From Sharpea porci (GTDB lineage: Bacteria; Bacillota_I; Bacilli_A; Erysipelotrichales; Coprobacillaceae), in NCBI RefSeq assembly GCF_009695655.1, contig NZ_VUNM01000003.1:43097-107096 (forward strand): 64,000 nt of DNA, written 5' to 3'. The position numbers and the translations under genes were made by a program. Below are positions 16,908-24,418 of this stretch, piece after piece. The notes under the pieces are model-generated. The model did not search any database. It was not told the DNA's origin and saw nothing but the letters and a program-made list of their open reading frames with translations. Numbering within the stretch: position 1 is the first letter of the stretch; each line of letters starts with the position of its first letter.

Positions 16908-17705
16908 ATGAGAATTCGTCAATATATTAAAAGACAAAAAGAATTAATTAAAGAACATAAGGGAACATATAAACTCTATAAAATACTAAGATTTCTAGTC
17001 ATTGTAACAGCAGTACTTGCCTTTATTAGAGGAAGCTATGAAAGTGTTGCTTTATGTATATTGTCTTTATTGTTGTTTTTATTACCATCCATTTTTGAAG
17101 AAACATTAAGAGTTGATATACCAGGATTATTTCAGGGCATTATTTATCTTTTTATCTTTGCGGCAGAGATATTAGGAGAAGTGAATCACTACTATACAGC
17201 TATTCCAGGTTGGGACACGATGCTGCATACCATCAATGGTTTCTTGTGTGCCGCAATTGGCTTTTCTCTTGTCTATATTCTTAATCGTAATTCAAAAAAT
17301 ATAAACTTGTCTCCTTTCTATCTTATTCTTGTCTCTTTCTGTTTCTCGATGACTATTGGGGTTTTATGGGAATTTATTGAATTTACGGCTGATCAGTTAT
17401 TTTATCTGGATATGCAGAAAGACTTTATTATCAAAAACATTGGTTCAGTAACATTGGATCCAACCCATTCCCAAATACCTTATCAAGTCAAAGATATCAT
17501 CAAGACAGTAATTTATACAAAGAGTGGTACACAGGTTGTTATTCCTCATGGTTATCTTGATATTGGTCTTCTTGATACAATGAAGGATTTACTAGTGAAT
17601 TTTCTTGGTGCTATTGTCTTTAGTATTATTGGCTATTTGTATCTTAAGGGAGAGGGCAAACATCATCATTTCCTCAAAGGTCTTATCGTCAAACCAAAAC
17701 CATAA
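16908..17705 (+). CDS. Integral membrane protein, DUF2238/YjdF-like
   Basis: The ~265-aa protein has six or so membrane helices. Conserved polar motifs lie inside the membrane ('GWDTMLHTINGFLCAAIG' and 'GVLWEFIEFTADQL'), matching the DUF2238 (YjdF) pattern of His, Asp and Glu residues. The large loop ~168-205 is predicted to be outside a helix. Function is unknown in the family. AAAGGAG fits ATG 16908 better than the GTG at 16887. Monocistronic. Confidence 0.65.
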   Translation: MRIRQYIKRQKELIKEHKGTYKLYKILRFLVIVTAVLAFIRGSYESVALCILSLLLFLLPSIFEETLRVDIPGLFQGIIYLFIFAAEILGEVNHYYTAIPGWDTMLHTINGFLCAAIGFSLVYILNRNSKNINLSPFYLILVSFCFSMTIGVLWEFIEFTADQLFYLDMQKDFIIKNIGSVTLDPTHSQIPYQVKDIIKTVIYTKSGTQVVIPHGYLDIGLLDTMKDLLVNFLGAIVFSIIGYLYLKGEGKHHHFLKGLIVKPKP

Positions 17706-17808
17706 TCTCACATAATAAGATGATAATTCTAACAACTTCTTTGTTTATTCTATAAGTGTAGTCAAGAAAACTTCATAAACTTTCCTTACAATTCCCAAAG
17801 ACTACTTA

Positions 17809-17844
17809 AGCTCTAGATCACTTCCCAATCTAGGGCATTTTTTT
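17809..17844 (+). terminator. Rho-independent terminator
   Basis: The imperfect stem GCTCTAGAT/ATCTAGGGC is followed by ATTTTTTT. It probably ends the DUF2238-like transcript. Confidence 0.7.
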
Positions 17845-17911
17845 ATTTCTCTATCATCTTCGTTGACTATTGCAAGAAGGCATGATAACGTGTGGAAAAG
17901 GAAGGAAAATT

Positions 17912-18694
17912 ATGAATAAGAATATATTAATTGGGTTGCTTATTCCTTTTGTAGGAACGACTTTAGGGAGTGCTATGGTCTTCCTTATGAAGAAGGAAAT
18001 GAATCAGCTCTTACAAAAAATACTATTGGGATTTGCCGGGGGTGTCATGATGGCAGCTTCAGTCTGGAGTCTCTTGATTCCATCTATGGATATGTCAAGT
18101 AAGATGGGAAAACTTGCCTTTATACCTGCTTTAATTGGTTTAATGCTAGGAATCTTCTTCTTACTAGCTATTGATGCCTTGACACCACATCTCCATATTA
18201 ATGAAACAGAACCTGAAGGCTTACATGCCCATCTCAAGAAAACAACAATGATGGTATTGGCTGTTACCATCCACAATATTCCAGAAGGAATGGCTGTTGG
18301 TGTTGTTTTAGCAGGTAGTGCTGCTAATAATGCGACAATTACTCTTGCGGGAGCGTTGGCATTATCGATTGGTATTGCCATTCAGAACTTCCCCGAAGGC
18401 GCAATTATCTCCATGCCATTAGCTGCTGAAGGTAGCAGTAAGAAAAAGGCTTTTCTCATGGGGACACTTTCTGGTATTGTTGAACCTATTGCGGGGCTGA
18501 TTACAATTTTATTATCAAGTATTATGATTCCTATTCTCCCATATTTATTATCATTTGCGGCAGGAGCTATGATTTATGTCATTGTTGAAGAAATGATTCC
18601 TGAAGCAAGCGTGGGAAAACACTCAAATATCGCAACAATTGGTTTTGCAGTTGGTTTTGCAGTCATGATGGTACTTGATGTTGCCCTTAGTTAA
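17912..18694 (+). CDS. ZIP-family metal transporter
   Basis: The 260-aa protein has about eight membrane helices and the two metal-binding signatures of ZIP transporters: 'HNIPEGMAVGV' (helix 4) and 'QNFPEGAIISMPL' (helix 5). Near the end is 'AAGAMIYVIVEEMIPE'. It most resembles ZupT/GufA-type importers of zinc and other divalent ions. The longer frame begins at 17870, but AAGGAAGG fits ATG 17912. It has its own terminator, so it is a single-gene unit. Confidence 0.9.
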   Translation: MNKNILIGLLIPFVGTTLGSAMVFLMKKEMNQLLQKILLGFAGGVMMAASVWSLLIPSMDMSSKMGKLAFIPALIGLMLGIFFLLAIDALTPHLHINETEPEGLHAHLKKTTMMVLAVTIHNIPEGMAVGVVLAGSAANNATITLAGALALSIGIAIQNFPEGAIISMPLAAEGSSKKKAFLMGTLSGIVEPIAGLITILLSSIMIPILPYLLSFAAGAMIYVIVEEMIPEASVGKHSNIATIGFAVGFAVMMVLDVALS

Positions 18695-18696
18695 AG

Positions 18697-18724
18697 CAAT
18701 CTATATTTTATAGGTTGTTTTTTC
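18697..18724 (+). terminator. Rho-independent terminator
   Basis: The stem CAATCTATA/TATAGGTTG is followed by a T-rich run after the ZIP gene. Confidence 0.75.
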
Positions 18725-18759
18725 TTTCTCAGGAAGTAAAGAAAAACGAATTTGAAGTA

Positions 18760-18789
18760 TTGTATAGTCCTGATATCAACATGTATAAT
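18760..18789 (+). promoter_or_regulatory. Promoter of mscL
   Basis: TTGTAT (18760-18765), an 18-bp spacer and TATAAT (18784-18789), 23 nt before the mscL start. Confidence 0.6.
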
Positions 18790-18812
18790 GATGACATTGG
18801 GGGAAAGATAAT

Positions 18813-19208
18813 ATGAAGAATTTATGGAATGAATTTAAAGAATTCGCATTTACTGGTAATGTCATTGATATGGCAGTCGGTGTTATTCTAGGTGGTGCCT
18901 TAAAGGATGTTGTTACAGCATTAGTAAATATGTTTATGGGCGTTGTTTCAGCTATCATCAAGATTCCTGCATCACTCGATAAAGCAACAGCACAGGTAGG
19001 TCCTGTTCATATTGCTTATGGAGCATTTGTTTCATCATTCATTAACTTCTTGCTTTTAGCTTTATGTGTCTTTGTGATTGTAAAGGCGCTTAATACAGCT
19101 AAGAGTCGTTTCAAGAAGGAAGAAGCTGCTGAAGAAGTAGCACCGGCAAAGAGCGATGAAGTTGTATTGCTTGAAGAAATTAGAGATTTACTGAAAAAGA
19201 ATGCCTAA
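18813..19208 (+). CDS. mscL: Large-conductance mechanosensitive channel
   Basis: MscL opens under membrane tension to release solutes during hypo-osmotic shock. The 131-aa protein has the family length. It has the N-terminal amphipathic helix 'MKNLWNEFKEFAFTGNVIDM', the TM1 pore-lining Gly-rich stretch 'AVGVILGGALKDVV', a periplasmic-type loop, TM2 'FINFLLLALCVFVIVKAL', and the C-terminal helical bundle 'LLEEIRDLLKK'. RBS GGGGGAAAG. It is a single gene with its own terminator. Confidence 0.95.
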   Translation: MKNLWNEFKEFAFTGNVIDMAVGVILGGALKDVVTALVNMFMGVVSAIIKIPASLDKATAQVGPVHIAYGAFVSSFINFLLLALCVFVIVKALNTAKSRFKKEEAAEEVAPAKSDEVVLLEEIRDLLKKNA

Positions 19209-19212
19209 AAAA

Positions 19213-19237
19213 GCCTCATCATATAGATGAGGTTTTG
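19213..19237. terminator. Terminator between mscL and a convergent small gene
   Basis: The stem CCTCATC/GATGAGG is followed by TTTTGT on the plus strand. An A run on the left lets it also serve the minus strand. Confidence 0.8.
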
Positions 19238-19239
19238 TA

Positions 19240-19443
19240 TTATAGATCAGAATTCTTGAGTTCTTCATTCTCGTATGTTGAACGTTTACTGTGGTCATCC
19301 GCAAGTTCATCAGATTCTACTTTGACAACCTTCTCTTTCTCATCGCTTGTTTCAACAGTCTGGAAAAGGTTCATATTCATTGACCATTCTTCTAATTCTT
19401 TTTCTAAATCATCAGTATCTTTTGCCTTATATTTAATAGCCAT
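19240..19443 (-). CDS. Small acidic protein of unknown function (67 aa)
   Basis: ATG 19443 has a strong RBS (AAGGAGTGG). The product is highly charged and acidic ('DTDDLEKELEEWSMNMNL', 'SDEKEKVVKVESDELADD') and is probably helical and partly disordered, with no signal peptide or membrane segment. The gene is flanked by a terminator on one side and the tRNA promoter region on the other. I recognise no family. Confidence 0.6.
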   Translation of the reverse strand: MAIKYKAKDTDDLEKELEEWSMNMNLFQTVETSDEKEKVVKVESDELADDHSKRSTYENEELKNSDL

Positions 19444-19522
19444 AATATTCCACTCCTTGTATTTCCATTATAATAATCGTAATACTGACTTGTCAATTTA
19501 CACTATACTTTCACACATTTCA

Positions 19523-19531
19523 TGATATAAT
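19523..19531 (+). promoter_or_regulatory. Extended -10 promoter of tRNA-Thr
   Basis: TGA-TATAAT (19523-19531) is an extended -10 element 13 nt before the tRNA 5' end. No good -35 hexamer is present. Confidence 0.55.
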
Positions 19532-19543
19532 AACAAAGGACTT

Positions 19544-19620
19544 GCCGGAGTAGCTCCAATTGGTAGAGCAACTGACTCGTAACCAGTAGGTCGTGGGTTC
19601 GAATCCCATCTCCGGCACCA
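19544..19620 (+). tRNA. tRNA-Thr (anticodon CGT)
   Basis: A complete cloverleaf. The acceptor stem is GCCGGAG/CTCCGGC, with D-arm GCTC...GAGC, the anticodon loop CTCGTAA, T-arm GTGGG-TTCGAAT-CCCAT, and an encoded CCA. Anticodon CGU reads the ACG threonine codon. There is one A-C mismatch at the end of the anticodon stem. Confidence 0.95.
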
Positions 19621-19635
19621 TTCCTTTTAATACCT

Positions 19636-19670
19636 AAGATGTATAATGGCATAACCTATACATCTTTTTT
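19636..19670 (+). terminator. Terminator of tRNA-Thr
   Basis: The stem AAGATGTATA/TATACATCTT plus TTTTTT begins 15 nt after the tRNA. It covers the only ATG that could open the remnant frame that follows. Confidence 0.8.
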
Positions 19671-19680
19671 TATTCTGAAT

Positions 19681-19941
19681 TTTGATATAAAAGATATGAA
19701 TCCTGATGTCTATCAAGCCTATACAGGTGTGACAATAGAACATATGAAAGATAATTTACTTAAGCTATCTCGTCTCGTTCCAAAAGAAAGATTACATATT
19801 CGTATTCCCCATATCACTCACTATAATGATAAATATTATATGGCTTATTCCAAGATGTGGGTTGAGGATCATTTGGGCGTAAAACCTGAATTGTTTGAGT
19901 ATTTGGAATTACCGTACAATGAAGATGAAAAAAGAGTCTGA
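19681..19941 (+). pseudogene. C-terminal remnant of a radical-SAM activating-enzyme-like gene
   Basis: The frame encodes 'FDIKDMNPDVYQAYTG' followed by 'NLLKLSRLVPKERLHIRIPHI' in two adjoining stretches. This is the order seen in the C-terminal half of pyruvate formate-lyase/glycyl-radical activating enzymes: D-I/L-K-x-M, YTG, then I-R-I/V-P. The N-terminal half with the Cx3Cx2C iron-sulfur motif is absent. The frame is closed upstream by the tRNA-Thr gene and its terminator, and there is no RBS. I therefore read it as a truncated leftover, perhaps from an insertion or deletion at the tRNA. Alternatively it is a small standalone protein that has lost the radical-SAM core. Confidence 0.5.
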
Positions 19942-19953
19942 TTATTCAGGCTC
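19934..19953. terminator. Hairpin between the remnant and the XRE gene
   Basis: The imperfect stem GAGTCTGA/TCAGGCTC lies at the two convergent stop codons, with an A run to its left and ATTTTTG to its right. Confidence 0.65.
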
Positions 19954-20310
19954 ATTTTTGTTAGGAGTTGGTTGTAGGCTTTTGATAAGAAGAATTATTT
20001 TTAGAATAGATTTTTTATCTACTGGATCAGTAAATGTGGAAAGCTCTTGTATGATTTCTCTGTCTATAAATTCTAGATCATCAGCTGTTGGAAGAACCTG
20101 TTCATCAAAGAATTCCGCTAATGACATACAAAAAGCTTGGGCAATGTGTGTAATGACATGAAATGTTGGATTCTTTGTATTGCGTTCTATATCACCTAAA
20201 TAAGCTGTCGTAACACCCACCTTTGTCGCTAATTTCTCTTGACTCCAGCCTCTGTTTTCACGTAGTGTCTTAACACGACTACCCAAATTATAGTTTACAT
20301 TTTTAGACAT
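19942..20310 (-). CDS. XRE-family transcriptional regulator
   Basis: The 122-aa protein has a Cro/CI-type helix-turn-helix at ~10-65 ('VKTLRENRGWSQEKLATKVGVTTAYLGDIERN'-type, here in two adjoining halves) and a C-terminal acidic/helical tail to 122. It probably represses its own promoter, because four copies of an ACTATAGTTTRY half-site surround its start codon. There is no partner gene on the same strand, so other targets lie elsewhere. Confidence 0.88.
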   Translation of the reverse strand: MSKNVNYNLGSRVKTLRENRGWSQEKLATKVGVTTAYLGDIERNTKNPTFHVITHIAQAFCMSLAEFFDEQVLPTADDLEFIDREIIQELSTFTDPVDKKSILKIILLIKSLQPTPNKNEPE

Positions 20311-20380
20311 GACTATAGTTTACTTCACATCTATTTATTCTTCAATTCACTATAGTTTGTATAAAAAGACAAACTATAGT
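20287..20380. promoter_or_regulatory. Operator cluster of the XRE regulator
   Basis: Half-sites: ATTATAGTTTAC (20287-20298, inside the coding start), ACTATAGTTTAC (20312-20323, touching the start codon), and the inverted pair ACTATAGTTTGT (20349-20360) and ACAAACTATAGT (20369-20380), which is a perfect 12-bp dyad with an 8-nt spacer. Confidence 0.7.
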
Positions 20381-20388
20381 ATGTATTG

Positions 20389-20424
20389 TTATAATAAAAA
20401 ATAGCTATTAAAGCTATTTTTTAT
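20389..20424. terminator. Terminator of the O-antigen-ligase-like gene
   Basis: The stem AAAAAATAGCT/AGCTATTTTTT has a 5-nt loop. The stop codon of the leftward gene lies within the stem. Confidence 0.8.
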
Positions 20425-21616
20425 ACATATCAATATCTTCTCGATAAATATCAAAGCTACTAATGACCATAAAGAGTGTGAAGCTTGTTTGGATAAAGAA
20501 AATGGTATAATCGAGTAAACCATGAATATATGTCATAACGATTAAGCCAATAATCAAGGCTACAAGAGTATCATTTTTATGGAGTTTATAGGTAATATAG
20601 GTTCTCTTAATACAGCTGATGAAATAAGGCAATATTGTAAGAATACCAACAATCCCAAAGGAGAGAGGTGGGTCGAGGAAGATATTATGGGCATGCTGGG
20701 TATTGTGCCCGTTATATTGCTTCCAGACATGCATATAGGTTAATGGGCCTTCTCCAAAGAGGGGATGATCTTTAATAGAAGCAATCGCAGCACGCCATAT
20801 TTTCTGTCTTACGCCTAGATATTTTGTGATATTGCTTGCTCGTGGAATATAGTTCTTATGGGTGAAGAGAAAGCCTGCTGAAGCAACACCGCCAGCTACA
20901 ATAAGGCCAAAAAGCTTATAGAAATGCGCAAACAACAACATAATCGCAAGCCCTGCCAACATTGCTGGCCAAGATGTACGACAGCCTGAAAGTACTAAGG
21001 TGAAGAGGTTAATGAGAATAATAATACAGTAACCACCCATCTTCTTGTAGTTGAGATGTTCTTCTTGAAATAATCTTAATATCTTATAGAAAGCAATACC
21101 TACCCAGAATTCAATCATCATAGCATAATAATTCGCATTAAAATAGAATGAATCCACTCTATTCTTTGGGGTATTAAAGATAATAAGTTCAAAACCATCA
21201 ATATTAAAGCGATGAAGAATAATGAAGTATTGAATAATAGCGACCAGGGCAGCGACAACAGACAATACAAGTACTGTATCCATAAAGAATTCAAAACTCT
21301 CAGCACTAATATGTTGGCGGTAATAAACCGTGAAGCTGCCAAGCATTAAAATCCCAAGAGTGACAAGAATCCCGAGATAGTTCTGATAAAAGAGTGAAAC
21401 AATAGCTAGTAGAGCGCAAAAGATTAAAATAAAGCGACTTGCTTTTGTCTTTTTGTATGCTTCTACAAGTTCACCTCTTTTTAATAATATAATGAGTTCA
21501 ATAGCGTGAATAATAAGCGTTATATAAAAAGGTAAAAACAAAGCGACAAAGGCTACAAAGAGGAAGAGCTGTGGTGTATCCAGTTTCTCTTTGAGCCTGT
21601 TTATATAGTGGTTAAT
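20414..21616 (-). CDS. O-antigen ligase (Wzy_C)-family membrane protein, probable ATT start
   Basis: This polytopic protein (about 10-11 helices) carries the Wzy_C signature region: 'LSGCRTSWPAMLAGL', then 'IKDHPLFGEGPLTYM' and 'NTQHAHNIFLDPPLSFGI'. Family members ligate or polymerise surface polysaccharide at the membrane. No ATG/GTG start is suitable. The first TTG (21541) would cut a membrane helix ('LFLFVAFVALFLPFYIT') and has no RBS. A perfect AGGAGG (21624-21629) lies 7 nt before an in-frame ATT at 21616, giving 400 aa with a full first helix. No other polysaccharide genes are adjacent. Confidence 0.7.
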   Translation of the reverse strand: MNHYINRLKEKLDTPQLFLFVAFVALFLPFYITLIIHAIELIILLKRGELVEAYKKTKASRFILIFCALLAIVSLFYQNYLGILVTLGILMLGSFTVYYRQHISAESFEFFMDTVLVLSVVAALVAIIQYFIILHRFNIDGFELIIFNTPKNRVDSFYFNANYYAMMIEFWVGIAFYKILRLFQEEHLNYKKMGGYCIIILINLFTLVLSGCRTSWPAMLAGLAIMLLFAHFYKLFGLIVAGGVASAGFLFTHKNYIPRASNITKYLGVRQKIWRAAIASIKDHPLFGEGPLTYMHVWKQYNGHNTQHAHNIFLDPPLSFGIVGILTILPYFISCIKRTYITYKLHKNDTLVALIIGLIVMTYIHGLLDYTIFFIQTSFTLFMVISSFDIYREDIDMYKK

Positions 21617-21699
21617 AATAACACCTCCTAGGTTTCGAGAATATTTTACTATTTATCAATATTCATGACAATGACTTCTAAAAAAGATATACTGAGTAC

Positions 21700-22635
21700 A
21701 TGAACTATTTATATGTAATAAATTATTTTGAACCTGATGAAGAGAATATCTGTCAGGAAGAATTTCAAGTCTTTTTTCAACAACCTTTCACATCTCGTTA
21801 TCACTTCTCACAACTTGATATTCCTTTTACGCGTTCGGTCTTTATTAAAGATCGTCTTACTATCCTTGCATCTAATTCTTCTTTAACCATGCTTTTAAAA
21901 GAAGTAGAGAAGTTAGAGCTGTATTCTGATTGTTTTAAGGTTATCTATTATAAAAATGCTTTGACACATTTAGACTATCGTACTTCCTTAAGCTATTGTT
22001 CTAGGCTCTCTGAGGTTATTGGTGGGGATACTGATCTCGTTCATCCTCAGGATATCTTTGCTTTGACTTATATTGAAGGTGTTTACTATTTTGGGAAACT
22101 TGAAAAGAATAATAGCTGGCATAAGTATGAACATAAGCCCTATTCCTATTCCCATTCTTTATCGATTAAAGCTGCACGCTGTGCTATTAATCTTGGCAAT
22201 GGAACACATGATGACTTAAAGATCATTGATCCATGTTGTGGTGTTGGGACGGTTGTCTTAGAAGGTTTAGCCATGGGGCTAGATATAAGGGGTAGTGATA
22301 TTAACCGTGATGTAAGCTATAAGGGACGGTTAAATATAGAACATTTTGGCTATGATCCATTGCTTATTACAAGACGTGATATTCATGATATTACTGAATA
22401 TTATGATCTTGCGATTATTGATGTACCCTATGGTGTTTATTCCCACATCTCTCAAGAACAACAGCTTGATTTAATCAATGAAGCTTGTCATATTGCATCT
22501 AATTGTGTGGCGATTACACATGTTGAATATGATGAAGCGTTTAAGGCCATGCATTTAAGCTACCAACATAAATGTTATTTGAGAAAAGGGAACTTTTATC
22601 GCTATTTCTATGTACTAGAAAGGGAAGATATATGA
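21700..22635 (+). CDS. TRM11/UPF0020-like RNA methyltransferase
   Basis: The 311-aa protein has a divergent N-terminal half. From ~176 on there is a Rossmann methyltransferase core: SAM loop 'DPCCGVGTVVLEGLAMG', 'GSDIN' after strand 2, and the catalytic 'DVPYG' (~240), a variant of the N-methyltransferase D/N-PP-Y motif. The pattern fits the tRNA guanine-N2 methyltransferase group (TRM11/TrmG10), but the substrate is not proven. The stop overlaps the start of the lipid-kinase gene (ATGA), so the two are translationally coupled. I see only a weak RBS before ATG 21700. Confidence 0.75.
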   Translation: MNYLYVINYFEPDEENICQEEFQVFFQQPFTSRYHFSQLDIPFTRSVFIKDRLTILASNSSLTMLLKEVEKLELYSDCFKVIYYKNALTHLDYRTSLSYCSRLSEVIGGDTDLVHPQDIFALTYIEGVYYFGKLEKNNSWHKYEHKPYSYSHSLSIKAARCAINLGNGTHDDLKIIDPCCGVGTVVLEGLAMGLDIRGSDINRDVSYKGRLNIEHFGYDPLLITRRDIHDITEYYDLAIIDVPYGVYSHISQEQQLDLINEACHIASNCVAITHVEYDEAFKAMHLSYQHKCYLRKGNFYRYFYVLEREDI

Positions 22636-23498
22636 AACATGTATTTTTATTAAAATCAGAAGGCACAACCCATTCCTTTTTGCCTACGATTCATCAAATC
22701 ATGAAAGGCTATGATTATGATATTCATATTTCTCAATATCCCAATCATGTCTTGAAGATTATGAAGAATTATCCGACACCTGTACGTGTCTATGTTGTAG
22801 GTGGGGATGGGTTTATGAATCAGGTTGTTCAGGCACTTGTGCATACTAAACATGAAATGGTTGTTATTCCCTATGGTACTGGTAATGACTTTTCGCGTTA
22901 TATCAATAATGGGGTGAGAAAGCCAGAAGACGTATTAAGAGACTCTTTACAATGGAAGGCCCAAAGAATTGATACTGTGAAAATGAATGATATCTATTAT
23001 GTGAATTCTGGCTGTTTTGGCATTGATGCTGCCATTGCGAATCATGTCCATGATGTTGTCAATGTGCCATTCGTCCCAGAATCTAAGAGCTATATTCTTT
23101 CAATCATAAGAAATATTAAGACCTATGATTTCAACTATGTCACAATTAAAAGCGAAAATCATATTTTATATGAAGGTAGAGTGACATTATGTGCAATCAA
23201 TAACGGGCATTATTATGGTGGTGGTTTTGAAATCACCCCACAAGCCTCACTGACTGATGGTTATCTTGATATGGTGATTTTAGAGAAAATTCATAAATTC
23301 AATGCCCCCTATTATATTCGCCATATACTGACAAGAACACTTTCTCAAATCAAAAAGACCCACACCTATAAGGTGCAGGCCTGTGATGTCTATTGTCATT
23401 GTTCAGGCAATTTTGATGGTGAAGAGATCTTGAGTGACCATTATCACTTTGAAATTAATGCGGGCTCTTTAAGCCTTGTGTGCCAAAGAGTTTTATAA
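22632..23498 (+). CDS. Diacylglycerol/lipid kinase family protein
   Basis: The 288-aa protein belongs to the DAGK catalytic family (DgkB/YegS/BmrU-like). It has the 'VVGGDGFMNQVV' nucleotide loop (~57-68), 'VVIPYGTGNDFSRY', and the later 'ALC AINNGHYYGGGFEITPQA' region read in frame. It probably phosphorylates diacylglycerol or a related lipid at the membrane surface. ATG 22632 overlaps the methyltransferase stop. The 3' end overlaps the convergent LysR gene by 44 nt. Confidence 0.85.
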   Translation: MKHVFLLKSEGTTHSFLPTIHQIMKGYDYDIHISQYPNHVLKIMKNYPTPVRVYVVGGDGFMNQVVQALVHTKHEMVVIPYGTGNDFSRYINNGVRKPEDVLRDSLQWKAQRIDTVKMNDIYYVNSGCFGIDAAIANHVHDVVNVPFVPESKSYILSIIRNIKTYDFNYVTIKSENHILYEGRVTLCAINNGHYYGGGFEITPQASLTDGYLDMVILEKIHKFNAPYYIRHILTRTLSQIKKTHTYKVQACDVYCHCSGNFDGEEILSDHYHFEINAGSLSLVCQRVL

Positions 23499-24327
23499 AT
23501 TCTTTAGCTCGTTGAGATATTTCATCATCTTTACGCATAGCGATGGAGACAGCTGTATAAAGGGCTTCATCTTTAAGCTCTACAGCTTTTAAATTCATAT
23601 TTTCAATGAGTGGTAGAGCTGTCTTAGGAATAATCGCAACCTGGGAAAGAACATGACTCCAGAAGATGGATGTACGGCAATCATCAGCCTGTATATGAAT
23701 ATTGGGATTAAAAGAAAGAGTGTTGATGGCATATTCAGTGATGACGGGGTGGTATCTGCGATGGACGATTAAAGGATAATCTTTATAGTCAATGAGATGA
23801 TTTTTATTTTCATCAATGATTTCTCGAGGACCAATGGCTACCATTGGTTCTTTTTCAAAGAAATAGGCTTTGATATTTAATCCATCGAAAGGTGTTCTAA
23901 TAAAACCAATATCAATGTCATGGGCAATAAGATTATCGATGATTTCTCTTGTCGTACCTTCTTTAATACGAAGATGGAGAGTGGGATTCGCTTTGATATA
24001 ATTGACAACAGCGTTTTCATGAAGCAAAGGACTGTTGGAAGACGTTACACCAATACGCAATGTCTCCTTAGAAACATTCTTCATTTCATGGATTGTCAGT
24101 TCTTCAAGCGCAAGCATCTGACAAGCACGACGATAGAATAAACGCCCCGCACTGGTAAGTGTGATATGACGACGTCCACGGATCAATAAGCCCGTACCAA
24201 GTTCTTCTTCCAGGCTTTTTAGCTGCATGGAAAGAGGTGGCTGAGCCATATGTAATTTAATAGCGGCTTTAGAGATTGTTCCTTCATCTACAATGGTTTT
24301 AAAGTAGAGCATCTGTTTAATATCCAT
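23455..24327 (-). CDS. LysR-family transcriptional regulator
   Basis: The ~290-aa protein has an N-terminal winged helix ('MDIKQMLYFKTIVDEGTISK', 'AQPPLSMQLKSLEEELG', 'RHITLTSAGRLFY') and a periplasmic-binding-like effector domain from ~90. AGGAGA is 7 nt before ATG 24327. It lies divergent to the ABC exporter genes. The ~90-bp AT-rich gap holds an AAATAT...ATATTT dyad that could be its T-N11-A binding site, so exporter control is likely (inference). Its 3' end overlaps the lipid-kinase gene. Confidence 0.88.
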   Translation of the reverse strand: MDIKQMLYFKTIVDEGTISKAAIKLHMAQPPLSMQLKSLEEELGTGLLIRGRRHITLTSAGRLFYRRACQMLALEELTIHEMKNVSKETLRIGVTSSNSPLLHENAVVNYIKANPTLHLRIKEGTTREIIDNLIAHDIDIGFIRTPFDGLNIKAYFFEKEPMVAIGPREIIDENKNHLIDYKDYPLIVHRRYHPVITEYAINTLSFNPNIHIQADDCRTSIFWSHVLSQVAIIPKTALPLIENMNLKAVELKDEALYTAVSIAMRKDDEISQRAKEFIKLFGTQGLKSPH

Positions 24328-24418
24328 AAGCATATCTCCTACATATAATATAAATATCTAACATATATTTGTAATATAATACTAAAAAAATTATAATTTG
24401 ACAAGAAGGAGAAGGAAA

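Noticed and set aside
24340..24418. LysR-exporter intergenic palindrome
   Set aside because: The dyad AAATAT...ATATTT is short and the region is so AT-rich that such dyads are expected by chance; kept only as a remark in the LysR entry.
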